From NCBI RefSeq assembly GCF_900129555.1, contig NZ_FQWC01000002.1, positions 620,001 to 684,000 on the forward strand: a stretch of DNA of 64,000 bases. The letters are read 5' to 3'. The translations under genes and the position numbers were made by a program. The notes beneath the pieces were generated by a model that saw only the letters and a list, made by a program, of their open reading frames with translations, did not search any database and was not told the DNA's origin. This DNA comes from Flavobacterium defluvii (GTDB taxonomy: Bacteria; Bacteroidota; Bacteroidia; Flavobacteriales; Flavobacteriaceae). Positions 27,745 through 35,631 of this stretch are shown here, in pieces; position 1 is the stretch's first letter, and each line of letters begins with the position of its first letter.

Positions 27745-27817
27745 TTGTGATTTCTTAATGTTAATAAAGGTGATAAGCCCGCTTAATTGAAGTTAAGCAG
27801 GTAAAAGCGGTATTTTA

Positions 27818-28141
27818 TTAAGAAATTTTAGGAGGCTGCCAGATTTTGCAGATGAAAGAAGAATCGACAAATTTATAGTATGATAGTGTCTGTGAAGCTT
27901 CTTCAATTGTGAATTCTAATTTTTCGGTAATAATTGAAGAATTAAAGTTTATTGTAAAACCAATACAGGTTCCACAGGAATAAAATGGCGAACATTTTCC
28001 ATTGCATTCATCACCGCAGTCATGAGACTCACCCTTGCAGTTTTTTTCCACTCTACACTCAGAGTGTTTAGCAAACGCAGAGCAAGGTACTGTCGAAAGA
28101 AACAGTACAATGAACGATAATATTGTTACCCATATTTTCAC
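27818..28141 (-). CDS. Small Cys-rich DUF6660-like exported protein
   Basis: A 107-residue exported protein (signal to SAFA, about residue 24) with a Cys/His-rich middle (ECRVEKNCKGESHDCGDECNG, CSPFYSCGTC) and C-terminal IWQPPKIS. The layout matches the DUF6660 pattern of periplasmic small proteins near metal TonB receptors, and resembles the protein at 56179-56550 which ends IWLIPKIS. Probably a periplasmic metal-binding or sensing factor, first gene of the receptor-CDF operon. Confidence 0.65.
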   Translation of the reverse strand: MKIWVTILSFIVLFLSTVPCSAFAKHSECRVEKNCKGESHDCGDECNGKCSPFYSCGTCIGFTINFNSSIITEKLEFTIEEASQTLSYYKFVDSSFICKIWQPPKIS

Positions 28142-28358
28142 GCGTCAAAATTATAAATATTTTACTTAGTAATTTCATGTAATTGTTTTTCTTTCGGCTA
28201 AGTTTTCTGTTTTTTTGTTAATATAAATATAAAATTATTGTGCTAGTCTTATATAACAAGGATTAAAGTGGTTTGTATTCTGTCAAGTCACCTTTTAAAA
28301 TATTCAAACCATATATATTTATAGGTAAAAGTCTGGTTAAATACAATTTAAAAGCATA

Positions 28359-28394
28359 AAAAAAACGCTAATTCCTCGGAATTAACGTTTTTTT
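28359..28394. terminator. Hairpin preceding fourth GTGAC boundary
   Basis: AAAAAACGCTAATTCC and GGAATTAACGTTTTTTT pair with one mismatch around TCG. Followed by TTAAGAAGTGACG. Confidence 0.75.
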
Positions 28395-28399
28395 AAGAA

Positions 28400-28545
28400 G
28401 TGACGTTTAGTTCACAATTTACAAATCATTTTATGAACGATTTAAAGAAATTAGCTTATTTTCAAGTGAATTTGTAAGATAATTATTTTAAAAGTTTGTT
28501 GATAAGCGGTTTGTATGTATCGTAAGGGTTAAATGTTAAAAATCG
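28400..28545. repeat. Boundary repeat, copy D (71-nt core 28414-28484)
   Basis: Same order as copy C: GTGAC, core block with two substitutions versus 22770-22840, then GCGGTTTGTATGTATCGT. Copies C and D are in direct orientation and flank 5.6 kb with the porin, CDF and TonB genes. Confidence 0.85.
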
Positions 28546-28704
28546 TTAATTCAGTAATAGATGTGATTTCTGTCATAATAACTTATAGATTTAAGTTGAA
28601 GAGAGCGAAAAAAAATGTCATCAGTAAATTTAAATTATTATTCTTAAAATTTTATAATCAAAATTTGTATATGATAATCTATTGTCCATTAGAAATTATT
28701 CAAT

Positions 28705-28911
28705 TTAGCAACATTTTTTATCTTGCTGAATTGGTGGACATGGCACAGTTCCATAACTGCAATATACACAGCAATCACCTTGATTTGGTTTAAGAGTTTG
28801 TTTGCAGTTCTCACATTCGTAAAAAAATTGGCATGCATCAGTTGGCATAGTTTCTTCTTTACTGTGGGAGCAAAGGGGGCAGGTTATTATTGATTGTAGA
28901 ACGATTTTCAT
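28705..28911 (-). CDS. Small Cys-rich zinc-ribbon-like protein (GDCCVYCSYG type)
   Basis: A 68-residue protein with two N-terminal CPxCSHS-like ligands (CPLC), ECENCKQTLKPNQG and a conserved-looking GDCCVYCSYGTVPCPP, ending KKCC. Twelve or more Cys in a short chain suggest metal binding. Its start overlaps the MerT-like gene stop by 4 bases (ATGA), so it is the last gene of the mer-like operon. Proteins with this GDCC motif are widespread next to MerT-like genes; function unknown. Confidence 0.75.
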   Translation of the reverse strand: MKIVLQSIITCPLCSHSKEETMPTDACQFFYECENCKQTLKPNQGDCCVYCSYGTVPCPPIQQDKKCC

Positions 28912-29507
28912 TTTAATTTTTTGTTAGTTACTGTATAGCCTGTTGAATTTATTGCTTTTTCAATTTCATTAATAGTAGTTTTGGAATTATCAAATTCTAC
29001 AATTGCGTTACCATTAGTATAATTTACATTTGAATTTATTATTCCAATCAATTTATTCACTTCGTGATTCACGTGTTTTTCACAGCTGGCACAAGTCATT
29101 CCGCTTATTCTAAACTCAGCTTTTTGAGTGCTGGTCTTTTTCACGACCAAGACTTTCTTTTCTGTATTTGGATAAAAAATGCTTGAGTAGTAAGGAAACG
29201 AAAGCATGAGGGCTGCAATTACTGTAATTATTCCTAAAAACATTTTTGAATTAACGAATTTCGTATTTTCTTCTCTATCGCAGTTACAGTCTATCAGCTT
29301 TTTAGTTTTCAGCTTTTGATACCAAGATAAACCAATAATTATAACAGTCAGGCCGATGAAATAAGGCCTCATTGGTTCAAGCCATGAAAAAGCAGAAGCA
29401 ATCCCGCTTGTTCCGGCAACTAATGCTAATATGGGAGTAATGCAGCACAATGAAGCAGCTAATGCTGTGAAAAATCCGGCTCCGATCATTTTATTCTCTG
29501 TTTTCAT
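28908..29507 (-). CDS. merTP: Mercuric transport protein MerT fused to a MerP-like HMA domain
   Basis: A 199-residue inner-membrane protein. The N-terminal half is MerT-like with three helices and the Cys pair SLCCITP in helix 1 (Cys21-Cys22) and a second pair CNC (74-76) in the cytosolic loop. Helix 3 (about 88-108) leads to a C-terminal HMA domain with GMTCASC (136-142) and the typical beta-alpha-beta order. Normally it brings Hg(II) in for reduction by MerA, yet no mercuric reductase is visible nearby. It overlaps the ArsR regulator stop by 4 bases. Another soft metal is possible. Confidence 0.85.
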   Translation of the reverse strand: MKTENKMIGAGFFTALAASLCCITPILALVAGTSGIASAFSWLEPMRPYFIGLTVIIIGLSWYQKLKTKKLIDCNCDREENTKFVNSKMFLGIITVIAALMLSFPYYSSIFYPNTEKKVLVVKKTSTQKAEFRISGMTCASCEKHVNHEVNKLIGIINSNVNYTNGNAIVEFDNSKTTINEIEKAINSTGYTVTNKKLK

Positions 29508-29878
29508 ATTTTTTCTAAAATTTCATTTTGTGCTAAAATTTCGAAGAAAGGTTTCAGCATTTTTTCATATTCCTTTGTCAATGAATAGAAAATGGTCTGC
29601 GCTTCCCGTTTAGTTTCAATAAGTTTTCTGTCTTTTAGTTTCCGTAAGTGCTGTGAAATTGCAGAAATACTCATTTCAAGAATATCACTTATGTCACAGA
29701 CACAGAGCTGTTTTTCTTCATAAAGTAAAAAGAGAATTCTTAATCTCACATTATTGCCAGCCAATTCAAGCCCACTTGATAAATAGTCAAATGAGGTATT
29801 GAGTTCTGATACTCTGTCTTTACAGCGGATTATTTGTTTAATATCTGCTTGCTGTCGTATACAAATTATATCTTCCAT
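29504..29878 (-). CDS. ArsR/SmtB-family metalloregulator of the mer-like operon
   Basis: A 124-residue winged-HTH repressor. The alpha-3 metal motif LCVCD (Cys59, Cys61) is the arsenic/soft-metal ligand pattern, followed by the recognition helix MSISAISQHLRKLKDRKLI. N-terminal Cys6 and Cys19 may also bind metal. It likely binds the inverted repeat 18 bases upstream of its start (29896-29913) and represses itself, the MerT fusion and the GDCC protein. Confidence 0.9.
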   Translation of the reverse strand: MEDIICIRQQADIKQIIRCKDRVSELNTSFDYLSSGLELAGNNVRLRILFLLYEEKQLCVCDISDILEMSISAISQHLRKLKDRKLIETKREAQTIFYSLTKEYEKMLKPFFEILAQNEILEKI

Positions 29879-29895
29879 AATGCAAATTTATACTT

Positions 29896-29913
29896 TTTGC
29901 TTATTTAAGCAAA
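29896..29913. promoter_or_regulatory. Inverted-repeat operator candidate for the ArsR-family regulator
   Basis: Perfect TTTGCTTA-TT-TAAGCAAA, 18 bases upstream of the regulator ATG at 29878. Position and symmetry fit an ArsR/SmtB operator overlapping the promoter. Confidence 0.65.
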
Positions 29914-29966
29914 TGCTAAAATACAAAATAATTGAATTAAAATTTTGAATGATTCCTGCCCATAAA

Positions 29967-29993
29967 AAAAGACAACTTTTTGAGTTGTCTTTT
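29967..29993. terminator. Hairpin after the 57-residue Cys-rich gene
   Basis: AAAAGACAACT and AGTTGTCTTTT form a perfect 11-bp stem with 5-base loop, 18 bases after the stop of the small gene ending at 30012. Confidence 0.8.
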
Positions 29994-30011
29994 AAACAGT
30001 AAAGCGAAATA

Positions 30012-30185
30012 TTACTTTTTGCAATCTTTCGGAGCACAAGTTCCCGAATCGTCACTACAGCAATGCGTAGAACATTTTTCAGTGCAGTTTTTCTTTGCAT
30101 CAGTTTTTGATAAGTTCGCATAAGCGAAGATACTTCCAGCAGACAATACCAATGCTGCAAGAGTAATGTACATTTTGTTTTTCAT
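30012..30185 (-). CDS. 57-residue exported Cys-rich peptide
   Basis: Starts MKNKMYITLAALVLSAGSIF with a signal peptide to about AYA (residue 23). The mature part has seven Cys (NCTEKCSTHCC, GTCAPKDC) in about 34 residues and ends KDCKK. It is followed by a terminator at 29967-29993 and lies between the sigma factor gene and the mer-like operon. Likely a periplasmic metal-binding peptide, last gene of the arsenic operon or its own transcript. It is too short for most gene callers. Confidence 0.7.
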   Translation of the reverse strand: MKNKMYITLAALVLSAGSIFAYANLSKTDAKKNCTEKCSTHCCSDDSGTCAPKDCKK

Positions 30186-30314
30186 AATTTTAATTTTAAT
30201 GATTAATACTACTTAAGACGCACTAATCTAAAAATGATGCAGGCTTTGCTGATTTTTTTTTTTTAACAGCCTGAATTTTCTATATATGAAGTTTTCAAAA
30301 ATGATTCGGTGTTA

Positions 30315-30878
30315 TCAGCATTTTCCTCCGCTGCATGATTTTTTAGAGGTAACGTTCATAATATTTCCACGGCGGTCTAATTCAATACTGCAGCAATCCA
30401 GAAGCATTTCCTTTAATTTGGATCTGCCTCTTTGCACTCTAGAACGGATGGAAGGGTAGGCAAGGCTGTATTTTTCTGTTAAGTCTTTCTGTTTAATTCC
30501 ATGTATTTCGCTATCCATGATAATGTCCCGATAGTCTTCCGGCAACCGTTCAATGAATTTTATCAGACAACAGTCCAGGCCTTCCGAAGTATCAAGATCT
30601 GTTTCATGCATTATTTTTTGCATCATACAATCGGTCAGCTCTGATTTTTTATTATTGGAATTTTTTCTATAATAGTCAATAATGGAATTTCTTGTGATCG
30701 TGAAAATCCAGCTTTTTAGTTTGCCTTCGTCAGTTAGTGATCCTAAATTCTCGTTTATCTTTATAAAAACTTCCTGCAAAACATCAGATGCATCGTCGGT
30801 ATCATTAATATGAGCCTTAATATACCTGCCCAAAATGATATAAAACTGATTGTGAATAGTATTTATTTCCAAACTCAT
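30315..30878 (-). CDS. sigZ: SigZ-type ECF RNA polymerase sigma factor with Cys-rich tail
   Basis: A 187-residue sigma-70 family protein. Region 2: DASDVLQEVFIKI ... KLKSWIFTITRNSIIDYYRKN (about 29-75); region 4: RLPEDYRDIIMDSEIHGIKQKDLTEKYSLAYPSIRSRVQRGRSKLKEML. The C-terminal extension LLDCCSIEL ... KKSCSGGKC has four Cys and may sense thiol-reactive metals directly. No anti-sigma gene is adjacent. Downstream in an arsenic operon, it could coordinate a wider stress regulon. Confidence 0.85.
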   Translation of the reverse strand: MSLEINTIHNQFYIILGRYIKAHINDTDDASDVLQEVFIKINENLGSLTDEGKLKSWIFTITRNSIIDYYRKNSNNKKSELTDCMMQKIMHETDLDTSEGLDCCLIKFIERLPEDYRDIIMDSEIHGIKQKDLTEKYSLAYPSIRSRVQRGRSKLKEMLLDCCSIELDRRGNIMNVTSKKSCSGGKC

Positions 30879-30911
30879 AGATTTTATGTTCTGTTTATTA
30901 AGAAAGCAGGA

Positions 30912-31475
30912 TTAGCAACAATTGATTTTAGCTCTGAAATTATTCCAGATATGGGCTGTTTTTGGCATGCATAAGAAAACATGAAGAATTGCCATTGCGA
31001 TAGCTCCGGGTAAAAGATTTACAATTAACAAATTGAAGAAGCCTGGAGATTGATTGATATTAGAAATCATTATTTCCCCATTTTGAAAAGTAAGTCTGAT
31101 GGAGAGGTAAACTGCAATTGACGCAAAATGAAACCCATTTACGAATAAATGGACAATATATTCCCAGCGCGGAAGCCCTCCCATAAACTGCCTGCTGTCT
31201 TTCTCTATAAAAGCGTCGTACCCTAGCACCATTATATCCAAAAGAACTATGGTTAAACCTATTACAAAACTAGTATGATTATCCTGTTTCAAGAACAGAA
31301 AATAAAGGATTGCCGGAAAGAAAACAGCTCTCAAAGTATGGGTAATATGCTCGGTTTTGCTTTCTTCCCGATTATGGAGCTGGTATTTGAAAATATGCAG
31401 ATAAACGCCATCATATAAGGCTAAGACTGCAAAAAGAACAAGAAAGAAGGATGAAATGATAATTGCTGTTTCCAT
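30912..31475 (-). CDS. Multi-TM membrane protein of the arsenic operon, unknown
   Basis: A 187-residue protein with five predicted helices (about 3-20, 49-65, 70-89, 108-130, 147-168), ending in NCC. No family certain. Between a Crp-type regulator and the sigma factor, with 33- and 73-base gaps, so probably co-transcribed. The adjacent C-terminal Cys pair may be functionally relevant. Confidence 0.65.
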   Translation of the reverse strand: METAIIISSFFLVLFAVLALYDGVYLHIFKYQLHNREESKTEHITHTLRAVFFPAILYFLFLKQDNHTSFVIGLTIVLLDIMVLGYDAFIEKDSRQFMGGLPRWEYIVHLFVNGFHFASIAVYLSIRLTFQNGEIMISNINQSPGFFNLLIVNLLPGAIAMAILHVFLCMPKTAHIWNNFRAKINCC

Positions 31476-31548
31476 TTTATTTTAAATTGGTTATAAAAGC
31501 AAAACTATTGGAAAGTATAATCAGCAAAAAGGACAAATGTCCTCGAAT

Positions 31549-32121
31549 TTACTGGGTAATTTCTTTTCTGATCCTGCTCAGCGTCCTGCGTGTTATTCCT
31601 AGATAGCTTGCAATATCATTTACTGAAGCTTTGTTTATAACGGCAGGCTGTTCCTCAAGCATGCGCATGTATTTTTCCTTTGCGCTTTCATTGCACAAAA
31701 CACTGGCATACTGCTCCATCACCATATACTGCCGCTCGGCAATTGACCTTCCGATATTCTGCCAGAGAGCACTCTTCTGATAGAGAATCTGCAGGTCATT
31801 GTAACTGATTGTTATAAGTTCGGTATCTTCTACAGCCTGAATGGAAAGTTCCGAAGGCAGCTGCGAAATAAAGCTCTTGTAGGAAGCCGTCAAATTATTT
31901 TCTGCGCAGAAGCAGGAAGTCACTTCTTCGGATTTTTCATTTATGTAATATGTCCTGAGGAGCCCTTTTTTTATAAAAGCGGCTTCATGTGAGGTTTTGC
32001 CGATCTCTGCAAAATAACTGTTTCGGGTTAATGTCCTTGTTTTGAAATACGGACTGTACTTTTCAAATTCCTGATCGCTGAGAGGGACGATACTCTTTAA
32101 AAATAATTTAAAACTTTCCAT
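31549..32121 (-). CDS. Crp/Fnr-family transcriptional regulator
   Basis: A 190-residue regulator with N-terminal cyclic-nucleotide-binding-like beta-roll (NSYFAEIGKTSHEAAFIKKGLLRTYY) and a C-terminal HTH (NDIASYLGITRRTLSRIRKEI). The canonical cAMP-contact residues are not obvious, so the ligand is unclear, as in many Bacteroidota homologues. It follows the phosphoesterase by 21 bases in the arsenic operon. Confidence 0.85.
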   Translation of the reverse strand: MESFKLFLKSIVPLSDQEFEKYSPYFKTRTLTRNSYFAEIGKTSHEAAFIKKGLLRTYYINEKSEEVTSCFCAENNLTASYKSFISQLPSELSIQAVEDTELITISYNDLQILYQKSALWQNIGRSIAERQYMVMEQYASVLCNESAKEKYMRMLEEQPAVINKASVNDIASYLGITRRTLSRIRKEITQ

Positions 32122-32142
32122 AGCGGGTTTTATTTCAATACA

Positions 32143-32877
32143 TTAATATGCTTTTCTAAGCATAAACGCGTAAACGTCCGGAAGAGGACTCTCTTCAATA
32201 GCACGGGCTGCTTTTTCAATATCATAAGGAACTCTTACGAATTCCACCTTTATGCCGTCTTTTTTGGAAAGATTACTGGTTTTTTCAATGGTTACCACTG
32301 CATAGCAACAGTCCGGATTTCTATCTTTTGGCTTTCCAACCGACCCTGCATTAATGGCATGAAAATAGCTGCCTTTTTTATTGGGATTTTCCAGTATGCG
32401 ATGATACGGCAGATGAGAATGTCCGCAGATAAGAATGTCTGTATTGGAATCAAGAAAGATGTTAGTGAAATCTTTCTCATTTTTATCCTCAAGCAGATAT
32501 TCCCTGTTGCTGTAAGGACTGCCATGAACCATAAGTATCTTAATGAGTTTGTTGGATGTCTGGTATTCAAGTTTAATATGGGCAGGAAGAGCAGAAAGAT
32601 ATTTTATCTGCTCTTTACCCACAATCTGATATGCGTAGCTTTCAATGTCATTTGAGCCGTCATTGTGTATTTCTACAGCTTTGACATCGTGATTTCCTGC
32701 AAGGGTAGGGATATGCTTTTTACGGATCTCATTTATCACGGCATTGGGGCATAAATTGTAGCCGACTAAATCCCCTAAGCAGTAAACGGCATCAATATTC
32801 TGCTCTTCAATACTTTTTAAAGTCTGCTCCAGTGCGGGGAAGTTCGCATGTATATCCGATATTATTGCAATTCTCAT
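32143..32877 (-). CDS. Calcineurin-like metallophosphoesterase
   Basis: A 244-residue protein with the metal motifs SDIHAN (7-12), GDLVGYN, GNHD and GHSHLPYH in order: a complete YfcE/MPE-family site with two metals. Substrate unknown (phosphodiester of nucleotide or nucleic acid type). Six bases after the ACR3 transporter gene; similar genes are found in flavobacterial ars operons, but its role in arsenic resistance is unknown. Confidence 0.85.
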   Translation of the reverse strand: MRIAIISDIHANFPALEQTLKSIEEQNIDAVYCLGDLVGYNLCPNAVINEIRKKHIPTLAGNHDVKAVEIHNDGSNDIESYAYQIVGKEQIKYLSALPAHIKLEYQTSNKLIKILMVHGSPYSNREYLLEDKNEKDFTNIFLDSNTDILICGHSHLPYHRILENPNKKGSYFHAINAGSVGKPKDRNPDCCYAVVTIEKTSNLSKKDGIKVEFVRVPYDIEKAARAIEESPLPDVYAFMLRKAY

Positions 32878-32883
32878 ATTTTC

Positions 32884-33969
32884 TTAAGCAGTTTCTGCAG
32901 CTACCTGTTTTGTGAAATACTTTTTTCGGAACCAGAAGGCAAGGTTTACCAGTGCTATAAGAGCAGGCACTTCTACCAGAGGGCCTATAACACCTGCAAA
33001 AGCCTGTCCGCTGTTTATTCCAAACACGCCGATTGCCACAGCAATGGCAAGCTCGAAATTATTCCCTGTTGCTGTAAATGCTATAGAGGTCGCTTTTGAA
33101 TAGTCAGCCCCAAAATATTTACCCGTGAAAAAACTGATGACAAACATTAAAGTAAAGTAAATCACAAGCGGTATTGCAATACGAACAACGTCCATAGGGA
33201 TCTGAACAATAAGTTCCCCTTTCAGGCTGAACATTACAATAATTGTAAAAAGCAATGAAATAAGTGTAATTGGCGAGATAAACGGCACGTACTTATTCTC
33301 AAACCATTCAGAACCTTTTAAGGCTATCAAAGCATAACGGCTTATGATTCCCAAGGCAAATGGAATTCCTAAATAGATACCGACACTCTCGGCAATCTGT
33401 CCAATGCTGATATTGACTTCAAAACCATCATATCCAAAATAGGGAGGGAGAACGGTTATAAAAATATAAGCATATACACTGTAAAGCAGTACCTGAAAGA
33501 TGCTGTTAAGGGCAATAAGTCCAGCTGCATACTCACGGTTTCCGTCTGCCAGATCGTTCCATACCACAACCATTGCGATACAGCGTGCCAGACCGATCAG
33601 GATCACCCCGATCATGTATTCAGGATATCCGTTCAAAAACAGGAGCGCCAATAAAAACATCAAAACAGGGCCTACGATCCAGTTCAGGAATAAAGAAGCA
33701 CCTAAGACTTTAGTGTTTTTGAAAACCTGACCCATCTGTTCGTATTTTACTTTTGCCAGAGGCGGATACATCATCAGGATAAGCCCTATTGCCAATGGAA
33801 TGTTTGTTGTTCCGCTGGAGAAAGAATTGATGAAATCTCCGCTGGAAGGAATAAAGTATCCTATTGCCACGCCTATTGCCATAGCAAGGAAAATCCAAAG
33901 GGTCAAGAAGCGGTCAAGGAAGCTTAATTTTTTGCGTCCGACGGCTGGTGCACAGTTATTTGCTGACAT
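32884..33969 (-). CDS. acr3: ACR3-family arsenite efflux transporter
   Basis: A 361-residue inner-membrane carrier with ten predicted helices. The essential Cys of the ACR3 family is present (Cys130 in [16 protein letters not shown]), along with [22 protein letters not shown] and [13 protein letters not shown] near the C-terminus. Exports As(III) using the proton motive force. It starts one base after the reductase stop, strong coupling. Product of arsenate reduction by the upstream enzyme is its substrate. Confidence 0.95.
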   Translation of the reverse strand: MSANNCAPAVGRKKLSFLDRFLTLWIFLAMAIGVAIGYFIPSSGDFINSFSSGTTNIPLAIGLILMMYPPLAKVKYEQMGQVFKNTKVLGASLFLNWIVGPVLMFLLALLFLNGYPEYMIGVILIGLARCIAMVVVWNDLADGNREYAAGLIALNSIFQVLLYSVYAYIFITVLPPYFGYDGFEVNISIGQIAESVGIYLGIPFALGIISRYALIALKGSEWFENKYVPFISPITLISLLFTIIVMFSLKGELIVQIPMDVVRIAIPLVIYFTLMFVISFFTGKYFGADYSKATSIAFTATGNNFELAIAVAIGVFGINSGQAFAGVIGPLVEVPALIALVNLAFWFRKKYFTKQVAAETA

Positions 33970-33970
33970 T

Positions 33971-34585
33971 TTATTTTTTTATTTGTGAGAATACGTAAAA
34001 CATTTCAGTTCCTATCTGCAGGCTTCGCTCCAGATAAGTTTCTTTCTGCTGAGGCGTTCCGTCGGAAATTTTTGGATCTTCAAAGGTAATCGGGATTCTT
34101 TTCTCAGCACCTGCTATAAAGGGGCATCCGCCGTCAGCCTGCGAGCAGGTCATTATTGCGGCGAATCCGCTTTCAGGATTGAAGTCATCATCATAGGTTT
34201 TGGAAAAACCGATGACAGGAAGTTCGTCAGCTGAATATTTTATTGAATAAACCGGGTTTGATCCCTCTGAAAGCGTTTTGATGTTGAATCCTGAATCCTT
34301 CAAAGTCTCCGCTGCCATTGGGAAAAGGGCGGTAGCCTCTGTTCCTCCTGAATAGCATGAAACGTTTTTGATGCCGTAATAGGCGGCAGCAGTCTGAGCC
34401 CAAACCTGCGAAAGATGGCTTCTTCTGGAATTGTGCGTGCAGATTAGGTTTAGTCTGGTTTCCAGCTTACTGTCCACTTTAGTCTGAATGAAGTCGATTA
34501 ATGGCTGCAGGACTGTTTTGCGATCCTCGGAGATCTGCTTAAAATCAAATGATTTAACGGTATTCTCAATTTGTGGATATAACAT
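33971..34585 (-). CDS. Arsenate reductase of the low-molecular-weight phosphatase type
   Basis: A 204-residue protein with the CX5R loop CTHNSRR (Cys49-Arg55) in a LMW-PTP fold and later Cys-containing [16 protein letters not shown] and [12 protein letters not shown]. The sequence [15 protein letters not shown] matches arsenate-reductase-like members of Bacteroidota ars operons. It should reduce As(V) to As(III) for export by ACR3, whose gene follows at 1 base. Relation to thioredoxin-type ArsC is by fold; the redox partner is not known. Confidence 0.85.
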   Translation of the reverse strand: MLYPQIENTVKSFDFKQISEDRKTVLQPLIDFIQTKVDSKLETRLNLICTHNSRRSHLSQVWAQTAAAYYGIKNVSCYSGGTEATALFPMAAETLKDSGFNIKTLSEGSNPVYSIKYSADELPVIGFSKTYDDDFNPESGFAAIMTCSQADGGCPFIAGAEKRIPITFEDPKISDGTPQQKETYLERSLQIGTEMFYVFSQIKK

Positions 34586-34627
34586 AGTTTTTTGGCTGTA
34601 AAGGTTTATTGATTATCTGTTTAATGA

Positions 34628-35101
34628 TTAGCAGCATCCTCCGCCCGGAGTGCATGAATTAGCATTGTCAGTATTTAACTGAGATAATTTTACTTTAGGC
34701 TTATCAGATGGAATACCGCACTGCTCCTGAGCAAGACAGGCTGTCTGTTTATTAAGCAGAGTGAAGTTTTTACCGTTAAAATCTAAATCGTATTTGCCGA
34801 TAGTAGTGTTCTGGTATTCCACTTCAATTTCATTGTCTTCAATTCCTAACACTTTTTCTGAAAGCTCAATGATGTGGATCAGTTTCTGAGGTTTAAGCCT
34901 GTGCTCGTAGTCGTTGGCATCCCAAAGCTGGAAGTTTACAACTGTTTCTTTTCTTACTGTTCCTCCGCAGTCGATGAAGTTTTTGGTAACCAAGCCTACT
35001 TCAGTTACGTGAAAATATTCCGGTACAAATGTGCCGTCCGGCAGTTCAAAATTTACAGCTTCCACTGTTTTAAGCACTTCTTTAATTTCTGAAAGTTTCA
35101 T
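34628..35101 (-). CDS. DUF6428-family protein of ars operon
   Basis: A 157-residue cytosolic protein: MKLSEIKEVLKT, LPDGTFVPEYFHVTEVGL, NFIDCGGTVR, then a beta-rich middle and Cys-rich end (QTACLAQEQCGIP, CTPGGGCC). Conserved in flavobacterial arsenic operons between regulator and reductase; biochemical role unknown. The C-terminal CTPGGGCC suggests metal(loid) binding, perhaps as an arsenic chaperone. Confidence 0.8.
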   Translation of the reverse strand: MKLSEIKEVLKTVEAVNFELPDGTFVPEYFHVTEVGLVTKNFIDCGGTVRKETVVNFQLWDANDYEHRLKPQKLIHIIELSEKVLGIEDNEIEVEYQNTTIGKYDLDFNGKNFTLLNKQTACLAQEQCGIPSDKPKVKLSQLNTDNANSCTPGGGCC

Positions 35102-35134
35102 AATTTTTTATATTTAGTTAAACTATATTTTTTA

Positions 35135-35620
35135 TTAATTAATAACGGAGCTTCTTCTTTCAAGAAGCGCAGTATCTCTCCAGATACCATTCTGTTTTCC
35201 GATTTTTTCTCTTGTTCCCAGTATTCTGAAACCTGCTTTTTCATGGATTCGGAGGCTTGCCGTATTCTCAGGAAAGATCCCTGCCTGAAGCGTCCAGATT
35301 CCTTCAGTTTCGCTCTGTCGTACAAGTTCCTTTAAAAGGGTAAGCCCGATTCCTTTTCCCGAATGTGCAGGATCCACATATACGCTCACCTCTGCAACCC
35401 CTGCATAAACGCAGCGTGATGAAACAGGTGTAAGGGCAGCCCATCCAATTACCTTGCCATCTTCCTGCATCACAACCCGGCAGGACTTAAGATGCGACTG
35501 GTCCCAGTCTTCCCATGAAGGGGCACTGGTCTGGAAAGTTGCATTGCCGGTGTCTATCCCTTTTTGGTAAATTATTTTTACCTCATCCCAGTGTTTGTCC
35601 GAAAGTTTTCTGATTTCCAT
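35135..35620 (-). CDS. GNAT acetyltransferase of the ArsN/phosphinothricin type
   Basis: 161 residues from the ATG at 35620 (MEIRKLSDKHW), 11 bases after the ArsR stop; an upstream non-ATG start at 35641 would overlap the regulator. It has the PAT/ArsN signature: ATFQTSAPSWEDWDQSH, VIGWAALTPVSSR, AEVSVYVDPAHSGKGIGLTLL (acetyl-CoA loop) and GIWRDTALLERR. ArsN1-type enzymes acetylate organo-arsenicals or glufosinate-like compounds, so it may extend resistance to trivalent organoarsenicals or arsinothricin; the substrate is inferred from the operon. Confidence 0.85.
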   Translation of the reverse strand: MEIRKLSDKHWDEVKIIYQKGIDTGNATFQTSAPSWEDWDQSHLKSCRVVMQEDGKVIGWAALTPVSSRCVYAGVAEVSVYVDPAHSGKGIGLTLLKELVRQSETEGIWTLQAGIFPENTASLRIHEKAGFRILGTREKIGKQNGIWRDTALLERRSSVIN

Positions 35621-35631
35621 ATTTTTATAGA

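Larger units (their letters stand above)
28142..28704. other. 560-bp region without a supportable gene
   Basis: Contains the promoter side of the DUF6660-like operon (28142-28250), a hairpin (28359-28394) and boundary repeat D (28400-28551). A frame at 28533-28793 on the + strand lies partly antisense to a well-supported gene and has no start context; not called. Confidence 0.5.

Noticed and set aside
29888..30160. 90-codon frame overlapping the 57-residue Cys-rich gene.
   Set aside because: Different frame over a gene with signal peptide, Cys pattern and terminator; it also runs through the hairpin.
35098..35325. 75-codon frame inside the ArsN-like acetyltransferase gene.
   Set aside because: It is a shadow of a well-supported GNAT gene with an intact acetyl-CoA motif.
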